Source: Limosilactobacillus sp.
Lineage (GTDB): Bacteria; Bacillota; Bacilli; Lactobacillales; Lactobacillaceae
Reading direction: 5' to 3'
Assembly (NCBI GenBank): GCA_030530845.1
Contig: JAUMUE010000002.1
Coordinates: 1 to 64,000 of the forward strand
DNA length: 64,000 nt
Positions 37,938 through 46,651 of this stretch are shown here, one piece after another. Both the position numbers and the translations under genes were made by a program. Numbering within the stretch: position 1 is the stretch's first letter; the number at the start of each line of letters is the position of its first letter. The notes beneath the pieces were generated by a model. That model made no database searches, was not told the DNA's origin, and was given only the letters and a program-made list of their open reading frames with translations.

Positions 37938-38474
37938 CTATTTGGACAGCGAAAGTACCGACTGTTTCGCAAAATTGATGAAGTCTTCGGTTGGCAATTC
38001 GTAGTTGTTCTTTTGCCACCAGAAGAAGACACCGATGATTGATCCACTAAATAGGTACGCGGTCATCTCTGGGTTGTCGGACTTTTTCAATGCGAGAATG
38101 ATTGAATCCTTCGTCCCAGACTCACGCCGTTCTAGCAAGACCTTGGATAAAATCTGCAGCATTTCCGTGTACAAGGAACTGTGTGAACTGCTGGATGCCA
38201 GGTGGCGCACCAGGTCCTTGTGCCCATCAATGTACATCACAAACTGCTTAATCACATCCTCTTCACTCTCACCTGAATCAGCGATCCGGCCAATCTGCGT
38301 GTTCAGTGTCTGTGCCAACAAGTCGTACTTGTCATCAAAGTAGCGGTAAAAACTACTCCGGTGCAGCATCGCCTCTTCGCAAATCTGGTCAACCGTTAAG
38401 TGTTCAAAGGAGTTTGTCTCCAGCAAGGTCATAAGCGCATTTTGAAAGTCGCGTGTAGTCCGTGTCAGTCGCAT
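37938..38474 (-). CDS. TetR/AcrR-family transcriptional regulator
   Basis: The 178-residue regulator has a TetR helix-turn-helix (LTVDQICEEAMLHRSSFYRYFDDKYDLL, about residues 25-52). The C-terminal ligand domain is divergent. The ATG at 38474 has GGGAGG upstream; in-frame codons before it lie in the promoter. It is cotranscribed with the YhgE gene, a frequent pairing, and likely represses that operon. Confidence 0.88.
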   Translation of the reverse strand: MRLTRTTRDFQNALMTLLETNSFEHLTVDQICEEAMLHRSSFYRYFDDKYDLLAQTLNTQIGRIADSGESEEDVIKQFVMYIDGHKDLVRHLASSSSHSSLYTEMLQILSKVLLERRESGTKDSIILALKKSDNPEMTAYLFSGSIIGVFFWWQKNNYELPTEDFINFAKQSVLSLSK

Positions 38475-38573
38475 ACTTCCCACCTCCCAAATAATCTGAT
38501 AAGGACAATGAATAGAATATACCGTGTCAATTCGAAACAACAGGATTAAATAAAACTATACATATCATTTTAA

Positions 38574-38593
38574 GACATTTGTTTCAAAATGTC
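38574..38593. promoter_or_regulatory. Inverted repeat in the TetR/PspC intergenic region
   Basis: GACATTT and AAATGTC are perfect inverted repeats with six bases between. The site lies 100 bases before the TetR gene start and 79 before the PspC gene. It could be an operator for the TetR protein; there is no other support. Confidence 0.35.
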
Positions 38594-38671
38594 GCAGTTA
38601 TTTCCTGGGAAATGATTTTTGGCCATATGTTAAAATAGAGGTAGCAAAAGAACTAAGGAGGGTGTGATTTT

Positions 38672-38905
38672 ATGAAACAACCATTGAAGAAGTCCAAGAA
38701 CAAGGTTATCTCCGGCGTCTGCGCCGGGATTGCGGAAAACATCGACTGGGATCCAACAATTGTCCGTGTGCTTGCAGTGATTCTATTGTTTGTGACCGGT
38801 TTATTTCCAATTGCCGTCATCTATATTGTGATGGCCATCATCATGCCTGAAGACGATGGCAAGCGTTCTGGCGACACCTTAGAGGGCGAATTCAAAGAAA
38901 AGTAA
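38672..38905 (+). CDS. PspC-domain protein
   Basis: This is a 77-residue protein made almost entirely of one PspC domain. It starts with a basic stretch, then VISGVCAGIAENIDWDPTIVRV and a membrane helix (LAVILLFVTGLFPIAVIYIVMAIIMPE). PspC proteins take part in envelope stress responses. The start has AAGGAGGGTG upstream. No other psp gene is adjacent. Confidence 0.9.
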   Translation: MKQPLKKSKNKVISGVCAGIAENIDWDPTIVRVLAVILLFVTGLFPIAVIYIVMAIIMPEDDGKRSGDTLEGEFKEK

Positions 38906-38908
38906 ATG

Positions 38909-38941
38909 AAAAAGGATTCGAGATCATCTCGAATCCTTTTT
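38909..38941. terminator. Bidirectional terminator after the PspC gene
   Basis: AAAAAGGATTCGAGA is a perfect inverted repeat of TCTCGAATCCTTTTT with a three-base loop. Confidence 0.85.
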
Positions 38942-38945
38942 GTTA

Positions 38946-39788
38946 TTATTGACGTTCACGATATGCGACTTGGGCGTTTAAGCCATAGTCGGCACTGGTC
39001 ATAATGGTAGAACCACGACGACCTGGAATCTTGTTTGGACCGTCAGTTACGGCCAGCCCAGCAAGGTAGATTTGGTACTTGTGGTGGGCGTCCCGGACGT
39101 CGGTTAAACCGATCCGGGTGATGTGACCGACTGGCATGCGGTCCATTTGGTTGAGACCCATGTAGATTTCCAAACGGTGACGCGCTTCATCGTGGATCAA
39201 CTCGAAGTATGGTGGAACGGAATTGACGTTTAACGCTTGTACCGGCTTACCGGTGGCGTTGTACTGGGCAATGATTTGTTCATCGTCCATGCCATCAAAG
39301 TCGTTTTGGAAGATCCCTTCCGTCAGCAGCTGGTCAACGACGTCTTGCAGGTTGCGTTGTTCTGTAGCGTCAATTTCAACTGCCGCAGGAATGGTATCAC
39401 TACCTGCAAAGAGACCGTTGGAGTGGCTTTGGTAAGCAGGTTGTGCCATCCCCGCTCCCCGTGCACCGTTGCGGTTAACCCGGCGACCATCATTATCGAA
39501 CTTTTGCCTCGTCATCTTGGCGACCTTTGGTGAAATGAAATCAAACCGAGAAGTCCGACCGAGGAAGAAGAAGACTATGTTCAAATACAGAAAGTAGGTA
39601 ATCGCAATCATCGCAAGGAAGTAAAGAAATCCCCGCAAGTAGGCTTGGTTTGCCAACAAGCGGAAAGTAACGTAGATCAGGTAAATGTCACCGAGTGTTG
39701 CGATACCGATGTAAATCCGGTTCTTCAACTTAACTTCGATGTTAATGTAACTCAGTGATGAATTAATCATATCAAGTAATGTAAACAT
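38946..39788 (-). CDS. Lactobacillar membrane protein of unknown function (280 residues)
   Basis: The protein has two or three N-terminal membrane helices (about residues 24-75). A soluble C-terminal half of about 190 residues has no recognised catalytic motif; it includes DATEQRNLQDVVDQLLTEGIF and ARHRLEIYMGLNQMDRMPVGHI. It resembles conserved hypothetical proteins of lactobacilli (possibly the DUF6681 group, not certain). It starts 16 bases after a secreted Ser/Thr-rich protein gene, so the two form an operon and may work together in the envelope. Confidence 0.75.
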   Translation of the reverse strand: MFTLLDMINSSLSYINIEVKLKNRIYIGIATLGDIYLIYVTFRLLANQAYLRGFLYFLAMIAITYFLYLNIVFFFLGRTSRFDFISPKVAKMTRQKFDNDGRRVNRNGARGAGMAQPAYQSHSNGLFAGSDTIPAAVEIDATEQRNLQDVVDQLLTEGIFQNDFDGMDDEQIIAQYNATGKPVQALNVNSVPPYFELIHDEARHRLEIYMGLNQMDRMPVGHITRIGLTDVRDAHHKYQIYLAGLAVTDGPNKIPGRRGSTIMTSADYGLNAQVAYRERQ

Positions 39789-39804
39789 GCTAATTCAACA
39801 CCTC

Positions 39805-40245
39805 CTATTGAGCTGACGACGTGGTAGTAGCCGTCGTGTTAGTGCTTGTAGTTGAGCCAGTGGTTCCGGTTGATGAATCACTTGAACCACTGTTGTTTGA
39901 ATTAGACTGGTTGGAGTTTGTAGTTCCAGTAGAACTCGTGCCAGTACCAGTAGAAGTACCTGTGCCTGTACCAGTATTGCCAGTCGTGGTAGTTGTCGTT
40001 GAATCGTTATTGCTACTTGAATTTTTCGCTGATGAATCGTCCGAATGATCGTCTTTGGATGAATCCCTACTGCTCATGCTGTGGGATACATCGTCTGAGC
40101 TAAAGTTTTGGCTCGTAGTAGATACGACCTTTGCACCTTCAGTCGTATTAGTGGCCTTGTTAACTACGACATTGGTAGCACCTAAGGCCAGCACCATCGA
40201 TACCAAAGCAAACGGTGTCACCAGTGGTGGAATTTTTGCTGCCAT
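39805..40245 (-). CDS. Ser/Thr-rich low-complexity membrane-anchored protein
   Basis: The 146-residue protein has one N-terminal hydrophobic segment (about residues 7-26). The rest is built almost only of Ser, Thr, Asn, Gly and Asp, including GTGTGTSTGTGTS and long Thr runs. Such regions are typical of extracellular stalks or glycosylated linkers. No domain is present beyond the stalk and no LPxTG motif is seen. The ATG follows AAAGGAG. It is followed directly by the 280-residue membrane protein gene. Confidence 0.7.
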   Translation of the reverse strand: MAAKIPPLVTPFALVSMVLALGATNVVVNKATNTTEGAKVVSTTSQNFSSDDVSHSMSSRDSSKDDHSDDSSAKNSSSNNDSTTTTTTGNTGTGTGTSTGTGTSSTGTTNSNQSNSNNSGSSDSSTGTTGSTTSTNTTATTTSSAQ

Positions 40246-40316
40246 TCTCTTTCTCCTTTGTATAACCTATATCATAACTGATTTTTAATCGAATAAATAT
40301 TAAGGAAGATTGAAGA

Positions 40317-40754
40317 TTAGTCACGGTAAGTATTCCGGCAATCAGCGCAGATACCGCGGAGCTCAAAGGTGTGTCCAGTGATCTTGGCACCGGGCAGTTG
40401 CGCCTCGTAATATGACATGTCGAGCTCAGGCATCTGAATTTCTTGGACCCGTCCACAAGCTTCGCAGATGAAGTGGTGGTGGTGGGCTGTGTCGCAACGG
40501 TACTTCACTTGCATCTGGTCATTGTGCTGACGCAATTCGACGAGTTCAAGCCGTTCGAATTCCTTGAGATTACGGTAAATTGTATCGTGGCTCAATCCAG
40601 GATAGGCTTCACGTAGGGCATTGTCAATCACTGTAATCGCTTTGTAGTGTTCTGGATCCTTAGCAATCAGCTTCAACATCATTTCCCGTTGTTTTGTCCA
40701 ACGTAAATGATTGTCCTTGAGCTTTTGTTTTGCCTGCTCGATTAACTTATCCAA
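40317..40754 (-). CDS. Fur-family metal-dependent transcriptional regulator
   Basis: This 145-residue protein has the Fur winged helix (LRWTKQREMMLKLI and SHDTIYRNLKEFERLELV). The C-terminal dimerisation domain has a histidine-rich AHHHHF segment. Two CxxC pairs (CEAC and CADC) bind structural zinc. Fur, Zur and PerR share this form; the metal is not decided by sequence. The start is TTG at 40754, ten bases after AGGAGG; an upstream GTG would overlap the ribosome site. Confidence 0.9.
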   Translation of the reverse strand: MDKLIEQAKQKLKDNHLRWTKQREMMLKLIAKDPEHYKAITVIDNALREAYPGLSHDTIYRNLKEFERLELVELRQHNDQMQVKYRCDTAHHHHFICEACGRVQEIQMPELDMSYYEAQLPGAKITGHTFELRGICADCRNTYRD

Positions 40755-40804
40755 CGTTATCACCCCTCCTATTTTTAAGTACGTAATTTTACCACATTTC
40801 TTCG

Positions 40805-41371
40805 CTAGCGGATATTGTTTGCAACTAAGAGGTCTAAAGTCTTGCGTGTTTGCTCCCAGTCGTCATTTGTGATTGTCACCAAATCAGTTGCGTGAGTGCG
40901 CAGGTCATCTGGCAGTGCCAAGTCGCGTTCGTATTCTGGACTATTAATCCGGGCCTTAATCGAGTCGGCGTCATCCCCGCGATCCACCATCCGTTTGATC
41001 AACTTGTCCTTGTCCTGGACGGTAATGAAGATGACGGTCACCTGGTCGCCGAGCTTGTCACAATATGTTGCAGCGCCCTTGGTATCGAGAACGATCACGT
41101 CGTCTTGACCTTGCTTCCACCCTTCTTCTAGCCCTTCTAGAGATGAACCGTACCGTGAGCCGTCATAGGTGACTGATTCGAGCAGGTGGAGTTTTTGAAT
41201 TGATTCGGATGTTTCGAAATGGTAGCTAACACCGTCGACCTCATTTTGCCGTGGCGCCCGGGTCGTGTGAGTGATGACCTGGTGCATACCATATTGGTCA
41301 CGCAAGTAGTTGGCGACAGTCGTCTTTCCTGCGCCGGCTGGACCACAAATTACATATACGTGATTGCTCAT
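40805..41371 (-). CDS. Guanylate-kinase-like P-loop protein
   Basis: The 188-residue protein has Walker A GPAGAGKT (10-17) and the GMP-binding segment TRAPRQNEVDGVSYHF (compare TRxPRxGExxGxxYxF of guanylate kinases). VIVLDTKGAATY follows where the kinases have VLDIDxQGA. It looks like a guanylate-kinase-family paralogue; the housekeeping gmk usually lies near rpoZ/priA, which is absent here. It begins one base after the Nudix gene, so both are cotranscribed. Confidence 0.82.
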   Translation of the reverse strand: MSNHVYVICGPAGAGKTTVANYLRDQYGMHQVITHTTRAPRQNEVDGVSYHFETSESIQKLHLLESVTYDGSRYGSSLEGLEEGWKQGQDDVIVLDTKGAATYCDKLGDQVTVIFITVQDKDKLIKRMVDRGDDADSIKARINSPEYERDLALPDDLRTHATDLVTITNDDWEQTRKTLDLLVANNIR

Positions 41372-41372
41372 G

Positions 41373-41789
41373 CTATTCCCCTACCAGGTGTGCGTTGACC
41401 TGATCTAACAAGTCCTTCAAGTTGTCGTAAGTCAGGCGTTCATGTGCATCTGTGTAGTTAAACCAACCACAGTTTTTGATTTCTTCTGCTTGCAGTTCGA
41501 TGTCTTCTGCGTCCTTTAATTCGGCCGTGAAGAGTGTCATCTGCTTGCGGTTACCATTTGGCAAATCATATTCGGTGTAGACCTTGAAGCTAGTGTCGAT
41601 TGGCAGGATCAATTGCGTTTCTTCACGAATTTCACGTTCGGCGGTCGCTAATAAGCTTTCATCGCCCTCAACGTGACCCTTGGGAAAGCCCCAGAAGTGT
41701 CCCTTATTTTGACTTTCTAACAGCAGGTATTGGATTTCACCATCACGCTTACGGTATACAACTGCACCACTTGTAACTTCGATTGCCAT
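41373..41789 (-). CDS. Nudix hydrolase (bis(5'-nucleosyl)-tetraphosphatase type)
   Basis: The 138-residue protein has a complete Nudix box at residues 38-60 (GHVEGDESLLATAEREIREE plus TQL). Upstream, HFWGFPKGHVE is typical of Ap4A hydrolases. These clear dinucleoside polyphosphates made under stress. It is the first gene of a pair with the guanylate-kinase-like gene. Confidence 0.88.
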   Translation of the reverse strand: MAIEVTSGAVVYRKRDGEIQYLLLESQNKGHFWGFPKGHVEGDESLLATAEREIREETQLILPIDTSFKVYTEYDLPNGNRKQMTLFTAELKDAEDIELQAEEIKNCGWFNYTDAHERLTYDNLKDLLDQVNAHLVGE

Positions 41790-41899
41790 GGAAAATTCCG
41801 CCTTTCTAATCGTTATTTAATCTTTTAATTGACTTTTAATGCGTTCTCAGGTTATGATTAGAACCTAACAAAATATATTATAGCAAAGGTGGTTTAAAG

Positions 41900-43291
41900 A
41901 TGCGCTTAAACATTCTGCGGAAAGAAAGTCTCGATCGTTACCTCGGAGCCGATAAGCAATTTGTTAAGTCGATGAATGCATTCGACTTGATGGCCCTTGG
42001 TATCGGTGCCGTAATTGGTACAGGTATTTTCATCTTGCCTGGTACCGTGGCAGCTACAACAGCAGGCCCTGGGGTGACTCTTTCTTTCCTCTTTTCTGCA
42101 ATTGTCTGTGCTCTGGCAGCGATGTGTTATGCAGAATTCTCTTCTGTAATGCCAGTCGCTGGTAGTGCGTACTCATACGGGAATGTTGTGTTCGGTGAAT
42201 TCTTCGGATGGATTCTCGGATGGGCTCTCGTGCTCGAATACATGTTGTCAGTTGCCTCAGTTTCAACGGGGTGGGCTGCTTACTTCAATTCACTGATTGC
42301 AGGATTTGGAATTCACTTGCCAAAAGCTGTGACAGGACCATTTGACCCAGCTCATGGTACGTACATTAATATCGTCGCAGTAGTTATTGTTCTCTTAATC
42401 ACTGCTATGTTATCAAGGGGAATGCAGACTTCCGTACGTGTTAACAACATCGCCGTGTTAATCAAAATTGCAATTGTTGTTATTTTTATCCTGGTCGGTT
42501 TATTCTTTATCAAGCCAGCCAACTATCACCCATTCTTGCCATACCACATGAATGGTGTCTTCCACGGTGCAACTGTTGTTTTCTTCGCTTACCTCGGATT
42601 TGACTGTATTTCTTCATCAGCCGCCGAAGTTAAGAACCCCCAAAAGAACATGCCAATCGGAATTATCGGTACCCTTTTGATCGTGACCGTTTTCTACATG
42701 GCAGTTTCTGTTGTGCTGACTGGTATGGTCAAGTACACTAAGTTGGATGTTGCTAACCCAGTGGCATTTGCCCTTCAAATGGTTCACCAAGATTGGATCG
42801 CAGAATTGCTTTCCATTGGTGCTTTGATTGGTATGTTCACAATGATGGTTACGATGACTTACTCCAGTTCACGTCTGATTTACTCAATTGGTCGTGACGG
42901 ACTCTTGCCATCTGTCTTAGCAAAGACTGACAAGAAGCATCACGTTCCAAAGCTTGCATTATGGACCGTTGCAATTATTATCGCCATCATGGGTGGTCTG
43001 GTTTCATTAGACGAACTGACTAAGCTGGTTAACATTGGTACCCTGTTGGCCTTCTTCTTCGTTTCTATCGGTATCATTCCATTGCGGAAGCGTAAGGATA
43101 TCGTAAACGAGAACGGCTTCAAGGTTCCGCTCTACCCAGTCTTGCCAATCCTTTCAGCAATCGCATGTTTGGCAATGATGTCCATGCTTTCTAAGACAAC
43201 TTGGATCGCAGCCGGCATCTGGTTCGTAATCGGTATTGTAATCTACTTTACTTACGGATACAGCCACAGTAAGCTGAACCAAGAACGTTAA
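41900..43291 (+). CDS. APC-family amino acid permease (YfnA/CAT-like)
   Basis: The 463-residue protein has 12 helices. It begins with the cationic-transporter-like stretch MNAFDLMALGIGAVIGTGIFILPG. Later features are SRGMQTSVRVNNIAVLIKI and FFAYLGFDCISSSAAEVKNPQKNMP. Members import amino acids by proton symport; the exact substrate is not determined. The start ATG has AAAGGTGG upstream. It is monocistronic with its own terminator. Confidence 0.9.
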   Translation: MRLNILRKESLDRYLGADKQFVKSMNAFDLMALGIGAVIGTGIFILPGTVAATTAGPGVTLSFLFSAIVCALAAMCYAEFSSVMPVAGSAYSYGNVVFGEFFGWILGWALVLEYMLSVASVSTGWAAYFNSLIAGFGIHLPKAVTGPFDPAHGTYINIVAVVIVLLITAMLSRGMQTSVRVNNIAVLIKIAIVVIFILVGLFFIKPANYHPFLPYHMNGVFHGATVVFFAYLGFDCISSSAAEVKNPQKNMPIGIIGTLLIVTVFYMAVSVVLTGMVKYTKLDVANPVAFALQMVHQDWIAELLSIGALIGMFTMMVTMTYSSSRLIYSIGRDGLLPSVLAKTDKKHHVPKLALWTVAIIIAIMGGLVSLDELTKLVNIGTLLAFFFVSIGIIPLRKRKDIVNENGFKVPLYPVLPILSAIACLAMMSMLSKTTWIAAGIWFVIGIVIYFTYGYSHSKLNQER

Positions 43292-43307
43292 TATTTTTCA
43301 AAGATCA

Positions 43308-43349
43308 TCAGGAATCGATGCAGCAATTTGCGTCATTCCTGATTTTTTG
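43308..43349 (+). terminator. Terminator of the YfnA-like permease
   Basis: TCAGGAAT and ATTCCTGA close a stem that continues inward (GATGCA/TGCGTC) and ends in TTTTTT. Confidence 0.8.
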
Positions 43350-43405
43350 TTACGGTAGAATTCATTACTTACACAAGGAGGAATCAATCTATTTGGTCAC
43401 AAATT

Positions 43406-44728
43406 GTGGCTAAATACTCTATGGATACTAGAAAAAAAGATTATAAGAAAGCACCTGTCACTAACACGCACATCGGGATGTTTATGGCCATCATCCTTGG
43501 TCAAATCTCCTGTGGTTACGCCCTCGGAATCAGTGGGACCGGTCTGGCTCAGGCACAAGAAATGCTGGGCTGGAGCAACTTCTTAGTCGGTCTGATTGGA
43601 GCCGGAAGTCTGATCGGGCTGATCGGTAGCGCCCTCATGGGAAGAATCGCCGACAGTTTCGGACGGAAGGGCTTGCTGATGGTGAACATGTTCTTATTCT
43701 CACTTCTTTCGCTGTTGCAACTGGTGATCACGAATCCATGGCTACTTTTAGTCGTCCGGATTCTGATCGGGCTGATGATTGCGATTGACTACACGGTGGG
43801 TAACGCCTGGCTAGTAGAATGGATGCCAGAAAAGGTCAGCTCACACTTCCAGAGTCGTCTCATCACCTTCTGGACACTCGGCTTCATCTGCTCCTACATC
43901 GCAGGGATCACAATCAAAGGCTTCGGTGTTCACAACTGGCAAGTCATCTTGGCATCGTCAGTGGTACCCGGCCTGATCTGTGCCATCTACCGGAGCATCT
44001 ACCGCCTGCCCGCATCGCCTAGTTGGGTCGCTACCCACGTCGACAATGACAAAGCACAGCAAGTTATCCAAGAAAACCTCGGTAAAAAATGGGGACTTTC
44101 CCGCAAGCTGATTAAGAGTAAGGCACCAGAAAGCATTTCCTGGACAGTCTTATTCACCAAGGAATATCGGCGTCAAACAGTGGTCGGTGGACTCTTTTAC
44201 GCCTGCCAAGCATTTGCGTTCTTCGGAATTTCCATCTTCCTGCCCTACCTCTTAGCAAATATGCACCTGGGATCCGGCAACCTGTCCGGGATTATCTACA
44301 ACGTCTGCATGATGGTCGGTGTCGTCCTCGGTAGCTTTATCTTCAAGATCATAAGTCGCCGCTTGATGCTGATGCTGACATTCTTCCTGCCCGCGTTAGC
44401 TCTGATTGCGCTGATTACAGACAGTGAAATGGCGCCAATGCTGCAGATGGTAGTCTTTGCGTTCTTTGCCGTAATCCTGTCAGCCGGTGTTGTCCTCGAC
44501 TACCCCTACCCGACTGAATTGTTCGACCAAAAAGTTCGGGCAACCGGTGTTGGTACTTGTATCACGATCAGCCGTTTTGGTGCAGCCAGTGGGACATTTC
44601 TGCTCCCCGTGCTAACAAACATCGGTGGTGCAAAGCTGGCGATGGTCGTTTGTGCCGCCGTACTCACTATCGGAGGTATCATCTGTTCAACCTGGGCACC
44701 GGAAACCTCACCAAAATACACTAAGTAA
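43406..44728 (+). CDS. MFS transporter (AAHS/sugar-porter-like), start uncertain
   Basis: The 440-residue membrane protein has 12 helices. MFS motif A appears as GRIADSFGRKG after helix 2, and helix 5 begins IAGITIKG. The substrate is unknown. The start is unusual. A strong GGAGG lies at 43377-43381, but the nearest in-frame GTG is 24 bases away (43406) and ATG 39 bases away (43421). The in-frame codon at ideal distance is ATT at 43391. A TTG at 43393 is out of frame and ends after six codons. Confidence 0.85.
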   Translation: MAKYSMDTRKKDYKKAPVTNTHIGMFMAIILGQISCGYALGISGTGLAQAQEMLGWSNFLVGLIGAGSLIGLIGSALMGRIADSFGRKGLLMVNMFLFSLLSLLQLVITNPWLLLVVRILIGLMIAIDYTVGNAWLVEWMPEKVSSHFQSRLITFWTLGFICSYIAGITIKGFGVHNWQVILASSVVPGLICAIYRSIYRLPASPSWVATHVDNDKAQQVIQENLGKKWGLSRKLIKSKAPESISWTVLFTKEYRRQTVVGGLFYACQAFAFFGISIFLPYLLANMHLGSGNLSGIIYNVCMMVGVVLGSFIFKIISRRLMLMLTFFLPALALIALITDSEMAPMLQMVVFAFFAVILSAGVVLDYPYPTELFDQKVRATGVGTCITISRFGAASGTFLLPVLTNIGGAKLAMVVCAAVLTIGGIICSTWAPETSPKYTK

Positions 44729-44732
44729 ACTA

Positions 44733-44768
44733 AAAGCTCCAAGTAGCCGTGCTACCTGGAGCTTATTT
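44733..44768. terminator. Bidirectional terminator between MFS gene and potD
   Basis: AAGCTCCAAGTAGC and GCTACCTGGAGCTT form a stem with one mismatch and a three-base loop, flanked by A/T runs. Confidence 0.85.
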
Positions 44769-45842
44769 TTATTTGGCAAACATCTTAAATTCAAGGAAGA
44801 GGTCGTTGTATACCCCGAGCGTCTTAAGTGGCAAATCTCGGTAGATCTGCAGGCGCTTCATCGTGCTCTCTGGTGGATAGAAAGCATGGTCAGCAGTGAC
44901 GCTCTTTGGCAACATCTTTTCTGCCTTGGCGTTTGGTGTGGCGTAACCAACGTATTCCGCGTTTTGAGCGGCGTTCTTTGGTTCGAGCATGAAGTTCATA
45001 AATGCGTAGGCGGCCTTCTTATTCTTCGCCGACTTTGGAATCACCATGTTGTCGAACCAGATGTTGGTCCCTTCGCTTGGCACAACATAGTGGAGGTGGT
45101 GGTTGACACTCATCATTTCACGGGCATCACCGGAATACGTGACACCAACCGCAGCCTCGTCTTGTTCCATGTACATCTTCATTTCGTCGGCCACAACTGC
45201 CTTGACGTTTGGTGTCAGCTGCTTGAGCCGGTCCTGGGCCTTCTTCAGTGTGGCGTAGTTGGTTGTATTAACCGAATCGCCCTGTGAGATCAGTGCCATG
45301 GCAAAGACGTCACGCGCACTGTCGACCAGCATCAGGTTGTTCTTGAGTCTTGGATTCCACAATTGTGACCAGTGTTGGACGTCCTGGGCGGAAATCTTTT
45401 GGTCGTTGTAGATAATCCCAAGTGTTCCCCAGAAGTACGGTACAGAATAGCGGTTGCCACGGTCAAAGGAACGGTTCAGGAATTGTGGTGCAATGTTGTC
45501 GAGGTTAGGCAACTTCTTGTGGTCAAGCGGTGACAGCAAATGTTCCTTCTTCATCCGCTGTACCGTGTATTCACTTGGCACAACCAGGTCGTAGTTAGTA
45601 CCACCCTGGCGAATCTTCGTCAGCATCGATTCGTTACTGTCGAAGGTTTCGTAGTCGACCTTGTAGCCCGTCTCCTTTTCAAACTTGGTGATCAAATCAG
45701 GGTCGATGTAGTCACCCCAGTTGTAGATGGTCAAAAGCTTGTTGGAGCCACCGCTTTGTTGACGGTTCAAGGCCGTGTTACCGAGCGCCAGTGCCAGGCA
45801 GATGGCAAGGATTCCAATGATTACTGTAACGAGTTTTTTCAT
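44769..45842 (-). CDS. potD: Spermidine/putrescine ABC transporter substrate-binding protein
   Basis: The 357-residue protein has an N-terminal hydrophobic segment (residues 4-21). The periplasmic-binding fold follows, starting LLTIYNWGDYIDPDLITKFEKETGYKV, the standard PotD opening. The family's GTLGIIYNDQ and WFDNMVIPKSAKNKKAAY segments are clear. No canonical lipobox is seen (its Cys15 follows Ile), so it is probably held by an uncleaved helix. Its start overlaps the end of potC by four bases. It is the last gene of potABCD. Confidence 0.95.
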   Translation of the reverse strand: MKKLVTVIIGILAICLALALGNTALNRQQSGGSNKLLTIYNWGDYIDPDLITKFEKETGYKVDYETFDSNESMLTKIRQGGTNYDLVVPSEYTVQRMKKEHLLSPLDHKKLPNLDNIAPQFLNRSFDRGNRYSVPYFWGTLGIIYNDQKISAQDVQHWSQLWNPRLKNNLMLVDSARDVFAMALISQGDSVNTTNYATLKKAQDRLKQLTPNVKAVVADEMKMYMEQDEAAVGVTYSGDAREMMSVNHHLHYVVPSEGTNIWFDNMVIPKSAKNKKAAYAFMNFMLEPKNAAQNAEYVGYATPNAKAEKMLPKSVTADHAFYPPESTMKRLQIYRDLPLKTLGVYNDLFLEFKMFAK

Positions 45843-46651
45843 TGAAGCTCACCACCCTTCGCAGAGCGTTGACGGCGGACACCACGTTTGCTGATGAAGT
45901 AGTATCCGACAACGAGCAGGAGTGAGACAAGGAACATCAATGCGGACAAAGCGTTAATTTCCAAGTTGATCCCCTGCCGTGCCCGTGAGTAGATTTCCAC
46001 GGACAGAGTCGAGAAGCCATTACCAGTCACGAAGAAGGTTACGGCAAAATCATCGAGTGAGTAGGTCAAGGCCATGAAGTATCCGGCCCAGATTCCTGGT
46101 GTGATTGCGGGCAAAACAACCTGCGAGAAGGCTTGCCAGCGGGTCGCACCAAGGTCATAGGCGGCGTCAACCAGGGTTGGTGACAGTTCGTTGATTTTTG
46201 GCAGAACCATCAGTACCACGATTGGAATACAAAAGGCAATGTGACTCAAAAGGACGGACACAAAGCCAAGCTTAATTCCCAGCATCGTGAAGAAAATCAG
46301 GAAGGACGCACCAATGATGACGTCCGGTGACACCATCAAGACATTGTTCAAGGACAAAAGGCTGTTTTTGACTTTGCCCCGGGTGTCCTTAATGGCAAGT
46401 GCACCAAGCGTCCCAATGATCGTCGCAACCAGTGATGACAAGAGCGCGATGATGACCGTATTAAAGACGATCGTGATCATCCGCGTGTCAGCGAACAAAT
46501 CAGCGTAGTGGCGCATGGAGAAACCGTGGTACTTTTCCATCGTCGTGCCGTCGCTAAATGAGAAGATCACCAGGTAGACAATTGGCGCGTACAAGATGAC
46601 AAAGACGAAGGCCAAATAAAGGCTTGACCAGCTAAAATGACGTTTTTTCAT
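45839..46651 (-). CDS. potC: Spermidine/putrescine ABC transporter permease
   Basis: This 270-residue permease has six helices. The cytoplasmic EAA loop (LVDAAYDLGATRWQAFSQVVLPAITPGIWAG) contacts PotA. It overlaps potB and potD by four bases on each side. With PotB it forms the membrane channel for polyamine import. Confidence 0.95.
   Translation of the reverse strand: MKKRHFSWSSLYLAFVFVILYAPIVYLVIFSFSDGTTMEKYHGFSMRHYADLFADTRMITIVFNTVIIALLSSLVATIIGTLGALAIKDTRGKVKNSLLSLNNVLMVSPDVIIGASFLIFFTMLGIKLGFVSVLLSHIAFCIPIVVLMVLPKINELSPTLVDAAYDLGATRWQAFSQVVLPAITPGIWAGYFMALTYSLDDFAVTFFVTGNGFSTLSVEIYSRARQGINLEINALSALMFLVSLLLVVGYYFISKRGVRRQRSAKGGELQ

Noticed and set aside
39821..40048. Plus-strand frame rich in Val/Pro/Glu opposite the Ser/Thr stalk gene
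   Set aside because: It is the complement of the ACT/AGT-type repeats; it has no start signal, while the minus-strand frame has a membrane helix and an AAAGGAG site.
44769..45842. Lipobox in PotD
   Set aside because: The only early cysteine (Cys15) is preceded by isoleucine, which does not fit the lipobox, so a lipid anchor was not called.
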